Source: Halioxenophilus sp033283405
GTDB taxonomy: Bacteria > Pseudomonadota > Gammaproteobacteria > Pseudomonadales > Cellvibrionaceae
NCBI RefSeq assembly: GCF_033283405.1
Contig: NZ_JAWMQR010000012.1
Location: 62,001 to 126,000, forward strand
Reading direction: 5' to 3'
DNA: 64,000 nt
The notes beneath the pieces were generated by a model. That model searched no databases. It saw only the letters and a list, made by a program, of their open reading frames with translations, and was not told the origin of the DNA. Within the stretch, counting starts at the first letter, position 1. Each line of letters starts with the position of its first letter. The position numbers were made by a program, and so were the translations under genes. Shown in pieces: positions 54,004 through 63,467 of this stretch.

Positions 54004-55206
54004 ATGCATAGACGTCGTTTTTTACAGGGTTCCGCGGGCCTGCTAACCGCATTAACCGTGGGCTGTAGTGCCACTAATCCCTATGGCCGGCAGTCGGCTG
54101 TGGCCGACCCGCTGGGCTATGTTAATCCCATGTCGGTCAGCGTGCCGCCACTGACTGCTATCGATGCCCGGGTCGATCGGATTATCGCCACCAATGTGTG
54201 TACGCGCCCTTTTAGAGCATTGGGTCCGCGTTTGGAGCTGGAAAAACTGGGCAGCAAGTCGGTGGTGCATAATTACGGCCACGGTGGTAGCGGCTGGTCG
54301 CTCTCCTGGGGCTCGGCCGAGCTTGCCCAGCAGATGGCTGCCGCTACCGGTGAAAAGCAGATCGCTGTTGTCGGCTGTGGTGCCATCGGTTTAACCGCGG
54401 CCATTGCCGCGCAACGCGCCGGCATGGACGTAAAAATCTACGCTAAGGAGCGCCCACCCTACGTGCGTTCTTCCTTTGCCACCGGTATCTGGTCGCCGGA
54501 TTCGCGCATTGTCACCCAAGCCAATGCCGCCCCTTTTGCTGAAACCTGGGAGCGTATGGCGCGTACCTCCTTCCGTAGATTTCAAAGCTTGTTGGGCTTG
54601 CCTGGTTTGCCGGTGGAGTGGACGCAAATTTACAACTTGTCGGATGATCCCTTCGATGCAGTGGGGCATCATGGTGCCGATGGCGAGCCGGAATATCCCC
54701 ACTTTTCCAAAGAGCTGATTGCCGATCTCACGCCTCAAGCGGTGGATATTCCCTCCAAGCAGAATCCCTTCCCGGTGCCGTTTGTGCGCCGCAGTCCGCT
54801 GTTGATGTTCAACATCAGCGCCTACTCCCGCCTGTTGATCGAGACCTTTACCCAAAACGGGGGCGAAATTATCACCGCGGAGCTGCAGTCGGCCGATGAC
54901 TTTGCCAAGTTTGATGAAAAGACCATCATCAACTGTACCGGCTATGGTGCCAAAGACCTCTTAAATGACGACACCATTACACCGGTGCGCGGCCAGACCT
55001 GTAAATTAATTCCTCAGCCGGAATTGGGTTATGGCATTCGTTACTGGGATAAAAAAGTTTCCGCGTATCCACGGCGCGACGGCATTTTGGTGCAGTCGGC
55101 GGGTGAGGGGGATTTTGGCAATCCAGTGGCGAGCCTGGATCCATCGGAATCGGAAAATGCGGTAAAACGGTTGGCGGAGGTGATGGCGGCGATGAAGAGC
55201 GTTTGA
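54004..55206 (+). CDS. Tat-exported FAD-dependent oxidoreductase (D-amino-acid-oxidase fold)
   Basis: The 400-aa protein starts with a Tat signal (RRRFLQG at 3-9, hydrophobic LLTALTV) and a possible lipobox ending in C21. The dinucleotide-binding motif IAVVGCGAIGLTAAI starts near residue 119, later TIINCTGYGAKDLL and PVRGQTCKL match the DAO family. The C-terminal ILVQSAGEGDFGNP would close the FAD pocket. It probably oxidises an amine or amino-acid-like substrate in the periplasm. GAGGAG precedes ATG 54004. Confidence 0.88.
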   Translation: MHRRRFLQGSAGLLTALTVGCSATNPYGRQSAVADPLGYVNPMSVSVPPLTAIDARVDRIIATNVCTRPFRALGPRLELEKLGSKSVVHNYGHGGSGWSLSWGSAELAQQMAAATGEKQIAVVGCGAIGLTAAIAAQRAGMDVKIYAKERPPYVRSSFATGIWSPDSRIVTQANAAPFAETWERMARTSFRRFQSLLGLPGLPVEWTQIYNLSDDPFDAVGHHGADGEPEYPHFSKELIADLTPQAVDIPSKQNPFPVPFVRRSPLLMFNISAYSRLLIETFTQNGGEIITAELQSADDFAKFDEKTIINCTGYGAKDLLNDDTITPVRGQTCKLIPQPELGYGIRYWDKKVSAYPRRDGILVQSAGEGDFGNPVASLDPSESENAVKRLAEVMAAMKSV

Positions 55207-55656
55207 TCGTCCCGCAGGCCATAACTTCGGTGTGTGGAGAGTTCAAAAAGCCGCGGCAAGGATACTCCCGAATAGCTCGATTGGGGGTGGCGCAACCATG
55301 GTTAATAAGACCATGGTTGCGATTTAACACGTTCTTCCGCTATCAGCTTTAATGGCGAGATTGCTGACACGACCTCCTCTTGGCAATCTTCCGCTTCAAT
55401 ATCTAAATGTAGTTTGCCCTTAAAGTGGGTATTTCCTAAATGCCGCCCGCTTAAGTTCTGCGTTCGCACTCTTAATTTAATCGGCTTTACTCATAGTGTG
55501 AGCTGTGGTGTTCGCAACAGATCAGAAATGCCTTCCTTTCGAACAATCATTGCAATGCTTTTAGAAAAGCGTTACTTCTCGGTATCGGCATTCGCAACGT
55601 GGGTTGGGAAAAATGACGACTACTGAGATGACGGTTTAAAGTGAATGGATGCAACG
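55207..55656. other. Gene-poor stretch after the FAD oxidoreductase
   Basis: It contains a 12-bp inverted repeat (55291-55321), and otherwise no gene I can support. A short open frame at 55414-55626 (plus) lacks a ribosome-binding site. Confidence 0.5.
55291..55321. repeat. 12-bp inverted repeat
   Basis: CGCAACCATGGT and ACCATGGTTGCG flank a 7-nt loop, about 85 nt after the FAD oxidoreductase gene. No T-run follows. Possibly a 3'-end stem-loop. Confidence 0.65.
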
Positions 55657-56349
55657 TTATGGTGTGCGATTAATCCATGACTGAATCAGTGTCTGGAACC
55701 GCTGAGCCTCAAAATAGGCGAGCTCGGTATCCTGTTGAATAACGGCCTGTAATATCCGCCGGCGACCTTGGCGCCAGGTATCCAGATTGATTTGATTAAC
55801 AAATTGGTTTGGATCGGCGTCGCTCTGGTAGAGCTGCATGGCAATTCGGGAGAGTAGCTCTAACAGCGGCCGCTTTACTGCTTGCAACAGACTGTTTCTA
55901 AAGTCCAATTCAAACTGAATGACATCATCGGCACTGCTGCATCTCTGTAGCTGATCGAGCAGTTCGTCCATGGTTGCTTGATGTGGTGCACCAGCTTCTG
56001 TGGCTGCTGCTTTGATAATTTCACAGTCCAGTAGCACCGTCAGCTCGAAGACATCCCGGTGACTGATTTCGTGCAATCTGAGATAGGTGGCGAAGGCCCG
56101 CTCCAGTGCGGAGTCATCTGGACGGGCGCCATAGTAGCCGCCACCAGGACCACGTTTTACCGCTAAAAGCCCCTCGTGCTCAAGAATTCGTGCCGCCTGT
56201 TGCACAGTCACAATACCCACACCCAAGCGTTCAGCGACCTCGTTTAGTGAGCCCAAGTAGGTATCTGGTTCCGCTGCCAATATCAGTCGGCGCAAGGCCT
56301 CGGCTGAGTCGCGTACCAAGATGCGTTTGGTCTGTTTGCCCTGTTTCAC
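55657..56349 (-). CDS. GntR family (FadR-like) regulator
   Basis: The 230-aa protein has a winged helix at the N-terminus (LNEVAERLGVGIVTVQQAARILEHEGLLAVKRGPGGGYYGA) and a helical FCD-type effector domain with D/H residues in FELDFRNSLLQA. It is divergent from the catabolic operon beginning at 56608, whose expression it probably controls. Two related AT-rich sites lie between. Confidence 0.9.
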   Translation of the reverse strand: MKQGKQTKRILVRDSAEALRRLILAAEPDTYLGSLNEVAERLGVGIVTVQQAARILEHEGLLAVKRGPGGGYYGARPDDSALERAFATYLRLHEISHRDVFELTVLLDCEIIKAAATEAGAPHQATMDELLDQLQRCSSADDVIQFELDFRNSLLQAVKRPLLELLSRIAMQLYQSDADPNQFVNQINLDTWRQGRRRILQAVIQQDTELAYFEAQRFQTLIQSWINRTP

Positions 56350-56435
56350 AAATACCTATTTCCACTTATTGCCCATTGCCGTGGCCAGTTTAGCAGCAAC
56401 CTGGCTGTGGCATAAGTTGCGATGACCAATTAAAT

Positions 56436-56510
56436 ATATGCATATTAATTTGTTTTTATGGCGAAATAATATTAATAAAATGACTTTACAGGTTAATTAT
56501 ATGCACATTA
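56436..56510. promoter_or_regulatory. Pair of putative GntR operators
   Basis: ATATGCATATTA (56436-56447) and ATATGCACATTA (56499-56510) differ at one base. Their starts are 63 bp apart, exactly six DNA turns. They lie between the divergent regulator and the ALDH gene. Confidence 0.5.
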
Positions 56511-56607
56511 TTATTCGTCAACTCGCATTGTGTATAAATTCATAACAACGCAATGGTTCCTGTCAGTGCAATTTCGGGAGCCGGGCGTCACCCTGGAGAT
56601 CTCGTAG

Positions 56608-58077
56608 ATGGGCTTCAACCTGCCGGATACCTCAATTATTCCCCGTTACACCGCCATTGTTGGCGATACTCGATTAGAGCGCGGTGGTGGCTCTGGTTGG
56701 GCGCATATCTACCCCGCCAATGGCAAGGTCACCACCGAGTTGCAATTGGCAGGGGTGGCTGACGTGGAAGCCGCTGTAGCCGCTGCGCGCGCTGCTCTCC
56801 CCGGATGGCGCGCCGGTTCCAGTGAGATTCGACGCGACCTATTGTTAAAGCTGGCGGATGCCATTGAGGCCACTGCCGCTGAGCTGGCGGCTCTGGATAC
56901 CCTGGGCAACGGCTACCCCGCCATGATGGCGGCTTACACGCCGGGAGTAATGGCCCAGCGTTTCCGCTACTACGCCGGCTGGGCCGATAAAATTCGTGGT
57001 GAAACCCTGGATGCTTGGAATGGCCCGGCACACAGTTACGTCAATTACGAACCCTATGGTGTGGTGGGCGCGATCATTCCCTGGAACGGCCCCCTGTTTG
57101 CTGCGGCAATGGTATTGGCCCCGGCCCTGGCCGCCGGTAATTGTGTGGTTATTAAAGCCCCTGAGCTGGCCCCCTTCTCGGTTATGCGCTTGGCGCAACT
57201 GTTTGCCGAAGTGGGCTTCCCGCCTGGGGTGGTCAATATGGTCTGCGGCGGGGCCGATGTCGGTGAGGCTATCGTGGCCAGTTCCGGGGTCGATAAGGTG
57301 CAGTTTGTGGGCAGTGGTAACACTGCCAAGCGCGTGCTGCAAACAGCAGCCCAAACATTAAAGCCGTGTGGTTTGGAGCTAGGCGGTAAATCGGCGGTGT
57401 TGGTATTTGACGACGCCAACCTACAGGAAGCCGCTAAGCTTGGACTCAGTGGTGCGGTCAGTGTCAGTGGCCAGGGCTGTGTAAACGGCACTCGGGTGTT
57501 GGTGCAAAGAAGTATCTACGATCAATTTATTGCCATGGCCCAGGTGATGGCCGGGCATATTTCTCTGGGCGATCCTTTGCTCCCTACCACTGTCATGGGC
57601 CCGCTGATCAGCGCTCAATCTTTGGCGCGAATCGAGGGAATTGTTGCCCGCGCTCAAGCTGAAGGAGCACGTCTGGTGTGTGGTGGGGAGCGCGCCGGTG
57701 GCGATTTCGCTGATGGTTTCTATATGCCGCTCACCCTGTTTGCCGATGTTGATCCAAACAGTGCATTGTCCCAACACGAGGTGTTTGGACCGGTACTGGC
57801 TATCACCCCATTTGACGACGAAGACGAGGCCATTGCTATTGCCAATGGCACGGACTATGGCCTTGGTGCCTACATTCATAGCCAGAATCTGCGTCGCGCC
57901 CACACGGTGGCGGCCCAGATGCAGGCCGGCACTGTACAGGTCAACACCGCGGGAGGCGGCATGCAGCCCTATGCTCCTTTTGGGGGTTACAAACAGAGCG
58001 GCTACGGCCGCCTGGGCGGGGAGCAAGGTCTGCTGGAATTCTTGCAGGTGAAAAGCGTGTGGATGAACCTAGCGTAA
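56608..58077 (+). CDS. Aldehyde dehydrogenase family protein
   Basis: The 489-aa NAD(P)-dependent enzyme oxidises an aldehyde to an acid. Visible: IIPWNGPLFAAAMVLAPALAAGN (general-base region), FVGSGNTAKRVL, the GLELGGKSAVLVFDDA motif with the catalytic Glu, GQGCVNGTRV with the catalytic Cys, and a late EVFGPVLAITPFD. GGAG lies 9 nt before ATG 56608. It is the first gene of the operon. The natural substrate cannot be inferred from sequence. Confidence 0.95.
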   Translation: MGFNLPDTSIIPRYTAIVGDTRLERGGGSGWAHIYPANGKVTTELQLAGVADVEAAVAAARAALPGWRAGSSEIRRDLLLKLADAIEATAAELAALDTLGNGYPAMMAAYTPGVMAQRFRYYAGWADKIRGETLDAWNGPAHSYVNYEPYGVVGAIIPWNGPLFAAAMVLAPALAAGNCVVIKAPELAPFSVMRLAQLFAEVGFPPGVVNMVCGGADVGEAIVASSGVDKVQFVGSGNTAKRVLQTAAQTLKPCGLELGGKSAVLVFDDANLQEAAKLGLSGAVSVSGQGCVNGTRVLVQRSIYDQFIAMAQVMAGHISLGDPLLPTTVMGPLISAQSLARIEGIVARAQAEGARLVCGGERAGGDFADGFYMPLTLFADVDPNSALSQHEVFGPVLAITPFDDEDEAIAIANGTDYGLGAYIHSQNLRRAHTVAAQMQAGTVQVNTAGGGMQPYAPFGGYKQSGYGRLGGEQGLLEFLQVKSVWMNLA

Positions 58078-58090
58078 ACGGAGTTAAACC

Positions 58091-58909
58091 ATGACCTTAC
58101 ACAACGCTCAAGAACGCCAGCAGCGGGGCCTGCGACAACAGGAGAAGCTGTTAGGCCAAGCTCCCAAAGCGGCCACCACTCTGTTTGAATCCTCCTGGAG
58201 CGATTACATCTTTGCCGAGGTTTGGACCCGGCCGGGGCTAGATCTGCGTGCACGTTATCTCATTGCCGCCAGCAGTGCGGCGGCAAACGGCGCCAGTGCT
58301 GAACAACTTGACGGTTATATGCGTGGCGCCCTTGCGCAGGAGCAGCTGAGTTTAGTTGAGTTGCGCGAGGCGGCTTTGCACTTGGCGATTTATGGGGGGT
58401 GGTCGAAGGGTGCCGCTTTGGATGAAGCCATCACCCGGGTGGCCGCAGAGCTGGGGCTACCGGCGGAAGAGTTTAAACCCCTGCGGGACGGTAACTGGAA
58501 TCCCCAACAGCGTCTGGCTGAGGGCGCCGCTGAATTTAACAATGTGATGACCTTTGGCGGCCCGCCACCGGTTAGCCCCTATTTTGAAGGTGGCATTCTC
58601 AATTTTGTGTTTGGCGAAGCTTGGTGTCGGCCGGGGCTGGATCAGCGCGCACGGCGCTGGGTAACCCTGGTTGGGGTGGCTGATTCCTCCGCCGATGTGC
58701 CCATCCGCACCCATGTCTACGGCGCCATGGCAAGCGGCAATGCCAGCTATGAGGAGATGAATGAATTTGTGTTGCAGTACGCCATACATAGCGGTTGGCC
58801 CCGTGCTTCCTTTGTACAAGGGGTGGTGATGGATATGGCAAAAAAAATTAAGGCCGGTCTCTTTTGGGATGGTACAGCGCTGGAGAAAGAGAATGAATCA
58901 AGCAAGTGA
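58091..58909 (+). CDS. Carboxymuconolactone decarboxylase family protein, duplicated domain
   Basis: The 272-aa protein contains two CMD/AhpD-like halves: WTRPGLDLRARYLIAASSAAANGASAEQLDGYMRGAL and CRPGLDQRARRWVTLVGVADSSADVPIRTHVYGAM, each followed by an ALxLAIYGGW or LQYAIHSGWP block. Canonical CMD decarboxylates gamma-carboxymuconolactone, but many relatives have other roles. Starts 13 nt after the ALDH gene; its end overlaps the next gene. Confidence 0.9.
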   Translation: MTLHNAQERQQRGLRQQEKLLGQAPKAATTLFESSWSDYIFAEVWTRPGLDLRARYLIAASSAAANGASAEQLDGYMRGALAQEQLSLVELREAALHLAIYGGWSKGAALDEAITRVAAELGLPAEEFKPLRDGNWNPQQRLAEGAAEFNNVMTFGGPPPVSPYFEGGILNFVFGEAWCRPGLDQRARRWVTLVGVADSSADVPIRTHVYGAMASGNASYEEMNEFVLQYAIHSGWPRASFVQGVVMDMAKKIKAGLFWDGTALEKENESSK

Positions 58910-59657
58910 TATGAGCGGTAAAGCCGCACTGGTAACTGGCGCGGCCGGTGGCTTGGGGCGTGCGACAGCCGTGGCCTTGGCCAAGGTGGGAGCCGATGTC
59001 TGTGTAGTCGATATCAATCCGGCCGGGTTGGAGGAGACCGCCGAACTGGTTCGGGCTGAGCAGGTGAGATGTTTGCCTTGCAGCGTCGATTTATCAACAA
59101 AATCCGCTTGTATGGCAGTGGTTGCCGAAACGATAGAGACATTTGGTCGCTTGGATGCTCTGTGTAATGTTGCCGGAGTGATCTTTTTTAACCACTCCGA
59201 GGCGATGTCAGAAGAGCAGTGGCAAAAGACGCTGGCGGTTAACCTCAGTGCTCCATTCTTTCTCTCCCAGGCGGCGATTCCACATTTACTTGAGCAAGCT
59301 GGTGCCATTGTCAACGTCTCCTCATCCGCGGCTTTTATCGGGGAGGCATACGCTGCAGGTTACTGCGCCACCAAGGCCGGTTTGGTAAACCTAACCAAAG
59401 CCATGGCCATGGAGTATATGCACAAGCCTTTGCGCATTAACACCGTCGCCCCGGGTGGCATGATGACCAACATCGTCTCCAGTTTTGCCTCTATGCCCAA
59501 AGATTTGGATCCTGGCCTCATGGCGCGCTTTAAACCTTTGCGCGGTATGGTGGAAGTGGACGATGTCGCCAACTTAATTGCTTTTCTTGCTTCAGATGCC
59601 GCCAGCGGTTATCACGGCGCCTGCGTCACCATCGATAAAGGCATTACGGCCGGATAG
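58893..59657 (+). CDS. Short-chain dehydrogenase/reductase (SDR) 1
   Basis: The 254-aa Rossmann-fold protein has the cofactor motif GAAGGLGRA, NVAGV, the catalytic S in NVSSSAAF and YCATKAG (Y-x-x-x-K), then a PGGMMT loop and DGACVTIDKG-like end. It probably oxidises or reduces an alcohol or ketone with NAD(P). ATG 58893 has GGAG 8 nt upstream and overlaps the preceding gene by 17 nt, so translation is coupled. Confidence 0.93.
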   Translation: MNQASDMSGKAALVTGAAGGLGRATAVALAKVGADVCVVDINPAGLEETAELVRAEQVRCLPCSVDLSTKSACMAVVAETIETFGRLDALCNVAGVIFFNHSEAMSEEQWQKTLAVNLSAPFFLSQAAIPHLLEQAGAIVNVSSSAAFIGEAYAAGYCATKAGLVNLTKAMAMEYMHKPLRINTVAPGGMMTNIVSSFASMPKDLDPGLMARFKPLRGMVEVDDVANLIAFLASDAASGYHGACVTIDKGITAG

Positions 59658-59660
59658 GGG

Positions 59661-60464
59661 GTGGAGGTGAAATACGGATTCATTGGCCTGGGCAGCCAAG
59701 GGGCGCCTATGGCTCAGCGTATGATCGACGCCGGCTTAGAAGTGGTACTTTGGGCTCGTCGGCCGGAGACTTTGGCACCGTTTGCTGACAGCTCTGCTAC
59801 TCGGGCGTCAACAATAGTGGAGTTGGCCGAGCAGGTAAGTTACTGCGCCGTGTGTGTGGTTGATGACGCCGGTGTGGAACAGGTGGTTCGGCAGTTGTTG
59901 CAGGGCATGGCGCCGGGCGGCACCATCGTTATTCACTCCACCGTTCATCCTCAGTTGTGTCGAGACCTGGCCGAGCGGGCCAAGAACTTGGACATAGCTG
60001 TGTTGGATGCGCCGGTCAGTGGCGGCGGTGGTGGTGCGGCCAATGGCACCTTAACGGTCATGCTGGGTGGCGATGCTGACTCCGTAGCCGCCGTAAAGCC
60101 GGTGTTGGAGACCTTTGCTGGCCTGATTGCCCACCTGGGTGGCGTCGGTGCCGGGCAGTTGGCTAAGCTGGTGAACAATTCATTGATGGCCGCCAACCTG
60201 GCTTTGGCCGATCACGCCTTGGCCGCCGCCGAAGCATTGGGTGTTGAAAGCGCCGCCTTCAAACAATTGGTCGCAGTTAGCAGTGGCCGTAGTTTCGCTT
60301 TTGACGTGCGCGCCCGTATGAACCAGCCCAGCGATTTTCTTCATGGGGCTCAATTGTTGGCAAAGGATGTACGCCTATTGGGGGACGCGCTAATGCATTC
60401 CCGCGATTTTACCGTGCTGAAAAATACTGCCCAGGATTTCCTTGATAGGGCACTGGATCAATAA
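59661..60464 (+). CDS. 3-hydroxyisobutyrate dehydrogenase-like NAD(P) oxidoreductase
   Basis: The 267-aa beta-hydroxyacid dehydrogenase has GFIGLGSQGAPMAQRM (Rossmann), APVSGGGGGAANGTLTVMLGG (substrate-binding) and GAGQLAKLVNN with the catalytic Lys. The product is shorter than many family members but has all motifs. The start is GTG at 59661 or 59667, 3-9 nt after the SDR stop. It probably oxidises a 3-hydroxy acid or reduces a semialdehyde. Confidence 0.92.
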   Translation: MEVKYGFIGLGSQGAPMAQRMIDAGLEVVLWARRPETLAPFADSSATRASTIVELAEQVSYCAVCVVDDAGVEQVVRQLLQGMAPGGTIVIHSTVHPQLCRDLAERAKNLDIAVLDAPVSGGGGGAANGTLTVMLGGDADSVAAVKPVLETFAGLIAHLGGVGAGQLAKLVNNSLMAANLALADHALAAAEALGVESAAFKQLVAVSSGRSFAFDVRARMNQPSDFLHGAQLLAKDVRLLGDALMHSRDFTVLKNTAQDFLDRALDQ

Positions 60465-60523
60465 ACCCCAATAACACGTTAATTCAACACGCCACCCGCA
60501 TTGCGGCGCGTGAGGAGACGAGC

Positions 60524-61309
60524 ATGACCTTTTCCATTGAACAATTCCAACTGCACGATAAGGTCGCCATAGTGACTGGCGCCGGTGGTCGGGGTAACAG
60601 CATTGGCCGTGCCTATGCGTTGGGTTTAGCCGAAGCTGGCGCTGCAGTGGTAGTAGCCGATCTTAACCAAGAGGGGGCGCAGGCGGTGTGCGATGAGATT
60701 ACTGCCACCGGTGGTAGTGCCATTGCTGTAGCGGTGGATATTACCGATCAAAATGCTGTACGCGCCATGGCCGCCAAGGCCGAAGCAGAGTTTGGTGGGG
60801 TGGATATTCTCGTCAACAACGCGGCATTGATGGCAGAGCTTACTTCTGCGCAGGCGGTGGATGTGAGTCTGACAGAATGGAACCGTATCCTGGAAGTAAA
60901 CCTGACCGGTGCTCTCAACTGTGTACAGGCGGTAGTCCCGCTGATGCGCAAACGTGGTGGCGGCAAGATTGTTAACCAAACCTCTGGCGGTGCCTTCCCG
61001 GCAGTCTCTCTTTACGGCATTAGCAAGCTTGCATTGGTGGGTTTAACCACTACCTTGGCACGGCAGTTAGGCCGCGAGAAAATCAATGTCAATGCCATAG
61101 CCCCGGGCAATGTCACCAGCGACGCCGGCAAGCAACTGGTGCCTGATGATTCCCCATTTTTCCAATTTTTGCAGGCGAGTGTTGCTATGCGTGTACGCGG
61201 TGCGCCAGACGAATTAGTCGGCCCGTTGCTGTTGTTGTGCTCTTCTGCCGGCGATTGGATTACGGGCCAAGTACTGCACGCCGATGGTGGTTGGGTTTTA
61301 CGCCCGTAA
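60524..61309 (+). CDS. Short-chain dehydrogenase/reductase (SDR) 2
   Basis: The 261-aa SDR shows VTGAGGRGNSIGRAYA (cofactor), ADLNQEG, NNAALM, QTSGGAF with a catalytic Ser-equivalent shift (S-G-G), YGISKLAL (Y-x-x-x-K) and PGNVTSDA. Ending WITGQVLHADGGWVLRP is typical. It begins 59 nt after the previous gene. It ends the operon; the substrate is unknown. Confidence 0.93.
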   Translation: MTFSIEQFQLHDKVAIVTGAGGRGNSIGRAYALGLAEAGAAVVVADLNQEGAQAVCDEITATGGSAIAVAVDITDQNAVRAMAAKAEAEFGGVDILVNNAALMAELTSAQAVDVSLTEWNRILEVNLTGALNCVQAVVPLMRKRGGGKIVNQTSGGAFPAVSLYGISKLALVGLTTTLARQLGREKINVNAIAPGNVTSDAGKQLVPDDSPFFQFLQASVAMRVRGAPDELVGPLLLLCSSAGDWITGQVLHADGGWVLRP

Positions 61310-61418
61310 GCTATTGCTAACCTATTTCCTGTATTACCTTTTTAACCTGCTCTGCTTAGTGGTTTGACGGTGTGTGTCGCGGCTAGATCTGGTGGCTCGG
61401 CACACCGTTAGGTTGGCT

Positions 61419-62246
61419 CTAAGCACTATCTTTAGCCGTAGCCAGGTAGCGGCTAAATTTCTCCTGGTAGACCGGGTAGAAAACCTCTTCCGCCCAATGG
61501 GGCCGGCGCTCCGCCAGGCCGTAGTTCTGTGGCCGCCCCTCGGGAATGTGCAGGCTGCCGAAAAGCCAGTCAAATACCGATAGCACAAGGCCAAAATTAC
61601 GGTAGTGTTTACCATCGCGGCCGTAGCCGTGGTGGGTGTGGTGGATGCCGGGCGAAACAATGATGTGTTCCAGCGCGCGGAAGGGTTTACCCAGCCACTG
61701 GTGGCGGCGCAGGGTGTCGTCCCAACGGAAGTGGCTGTGGGTAAAAATACCCCAAATCGAGAAGATCAAAATGCTGACGATAGCCGGCTCCTGCAGCCCG
61801 AGATAGAACGCCAGGCTATGTACCCAGGTCACTGGGGTGACCATCCCCCAAAACAGATTGATGCGAAAATGGAGCAGTACATTAACGTACTTGGCGGTGT
61901 GGTGGGTACGGTGTAGCTTCCAGATCCAGTTGAACACGGGGTTCTGGCGATTGATGTGCGACCAGCGGTGCAGCCAATACATGCAGAAATCAGCCAGAAC
62001 CAGAATAGCAATCAGCGATGGCCAGAAGGGCCAGTCACTAAAACTGCCTTGGGCAACGGGCACCACGGCGCCGATAAAGAGCGCGACCGAGAGCGCCAGG
62101 AGCGGGCGTATGGTAAAGCCCAGCAGTGCGCACAGGCCGTTGACCAAGTAATCGTTCTTGCCATACAACCCTTTATGGCGGCCCGCCAGCCACTCGGCCA
62201 GGAGTACCGTTAGTAAAATGGCCATAACCCAACCTTGATGCACCAT
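61419..62246 (-). CDS. Sterol desaturase family protein
   Basis: The 275-aa membrane di-iron enzyme contains the histidine boxes HRWSH (about 92-96), HRTHH (about 111-115) and HHTHHGYGRDGKHYRNFG near the C-terminus, with four to five membrane spans. It is probably an O2-dependent hydroxylase or desaturase of a lipid. The gene converges with SDR 2 and is divergent from the LysR gene, which may control it. Confidence 0.92.
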   Translation of the reverse strand: MVHQGWVMAILLTVLLAEWLAGRHKGLYGKNDYLVNGLCALLGFTIRPLLALSVALFIGAVVPVAQGSFSDWPFWPSLIAILVLADFCMYWLHRWSHINRQNPVFNWIWKLHRTHHTAKYVNVLLHFRINLFWGMVTPVTWVHSLAFYLGLQEPAIVSILIFSIWGIFTHSHFRWDDTLRRHQWLGKPFRALEHIIVSPGIHHTHHGYGRDGKHYRNFGLVLSVFDWLFGSLHIPEGRPQNYGLAERRPHWAEEVFYPVYQEKFSRYLATAKDSA

Positions 62247-62337
62247 CGCTGGCTACTCCTTCGTTATCTTATTTGAGGTTGTGCTTACTCTAGTGAGCTG
62301 GTTAGAATTCATCCAATGCATTATGTTGGTTAAATTA

Positions 62338-63264
62338 ATGAGTTCTACGCATATAGATCTGCGTGCTTTGCGGCATGTGGTCGGCTTGGCCAAGACCCTC
62401 AACTACACCCGGGCGGCACAGGCGCTGAATCTGACGCAATCGGCGCTGACGCGCAGTATCCAGGCCACGGAGCAGCGCGCTGACCTCAAGCTGTTTGATC
62501 GCGACAAGGGTGGCGTACGGCTTACCGCCGTGGGTAAAGTGTTCGTCGAGCGGGCCATACAACTGCTGCAGGATGCGGATGATTTCTCGCAGCAGGTGCA
62601 GCGTATGGCGGGGGGAGAGGATTACGAGGTGCACTTCGGAATGGCGCCGCTGCCCGCGAAAACGCTGCTGCCGGAGTTGGCGGTGGGCACCATTGCCGAC
62701 AGCAGCCGACTGCGCTGGCAGGTGGAAATTAAAAGCGCCCAGGAGCTGTTACCGTTGCTGTTGCAGGAGAAGCTGGAGTTCTTTCTCTGTGCTGAAGAGC
62801 AGTTCCCCAACAATACGCCAGTGAAGATGCAGCCCTTGGGTCGTTTTCCGCTTTCCTTTAGCGTGCGTCGTGGTCATCCGTTGCTCAGTGGTGAGGTTAA
62901 TGTGGGGCCGTTTCCTGTGGTATCGGTGGCGCCCATTCCCAGTTATCAGAGTTTCCCGGCCGCCCTCACATCGCAGTTGGAGTTTCCCCCCAAACTGGTG
63001 GTGAATGACTACGCGTTGCTCGCCACCATTACCCGTCAAACCGATGCCGTCTGGCCCACCTCCAGCCTGGCCGTGCTCGATGAGCTACGGCAGGGCAGCC
63101 TGGTGCCGTTAACCTTCAGTGACAAAACCCTACCAGTTGTCTTCGACATTGTGATTGTCTCCCTGCAAAAGCGCACGCTGTCGCCAGCCGCTATGCAGCT
63201 GCAGAACTATTTCCGTGAGGCGATCAAAAAGTTGGAGCGGCTGCTGCCGGCTTTACCGCGCTAG
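62338..63264 (+). CDS. LysR family transcriptional regulator
   Basis: The 308-aa protein has the LysR helix-turn-helix (HVVGLAKTLNYTRAAQALNLTQSALTRSIQATEQRADLKLFDRDKGGVRLTAVG) and a periplasmic-binding-like effector domain. ATG 62338 is chosen as closest to the family start; in-frame ATG 62323 and GTG 62281 exist upstream. It is divergent from the sterol-desaturase gene at 61419-62246. Confidence 0.93.
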   Translation: MSSTHIDLRALRHVVGLAKTLNYTRAAQALNLTQSALTRSIQATEQRADLKLFDRDKGGVRLTAVGKVFVERAIQLLQDADDFSQQVQRMAGGEDYEVHFGMAPLPAKTLLPELAVGTIADSSRLRWQVEIKSAQELLPLLLQEKLEFFLCAEEQFPNNTPVKMQPLGRFPLSFSVRRGHPLLSGEVNVGPFPVVSVAPIPSYQSFPAALTSQLEFPPKLVVNDYALLATITRQTDAVWPTSSLAVLDELRQGSLVPLTFSDKTLPVVFDIVIVSLQKRTLSPAAMQLQNYFREAIKKLERLLPALPR

Positions 63265-63419
63265 GACAGCGTTGTGGAGCTGCAGCATGATTACCTTGGT
63301 GATGCGGGCAAGCCTGGGCTTATAAAAATGGCCGCTATATTTGTGTAGTCCGAAACCGTACCGGCGGAATTATTGTTTGAGCTTTCGCGTGATGCGAGCT
63401 GGGCGGGCGTAAAAAAGGC

Positions 63420-63450
63420 AAAAAAAAAGCCCCGAAGTCTCCTTCGGGGC
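63420..63450 (-). terminator. Terminator of the last sterol-desaturase gene
   Basis: On the minus strand GCCCCGAAG, loop GAGA, CTTCGGGGC (63429-63450) is followed by a T-run of nine or more, 18 nt after the gene's stop. Confidence 0.92.
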
Positions 63451-63467
63451 CACAGTTAAAATTAATA

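Noticed and set aside
55414..55626. Short plus-strand frame after the FAD oxidoreductase
   Set aside because: No ribosome-binding site, unusual residue composition, no neighbour logic.
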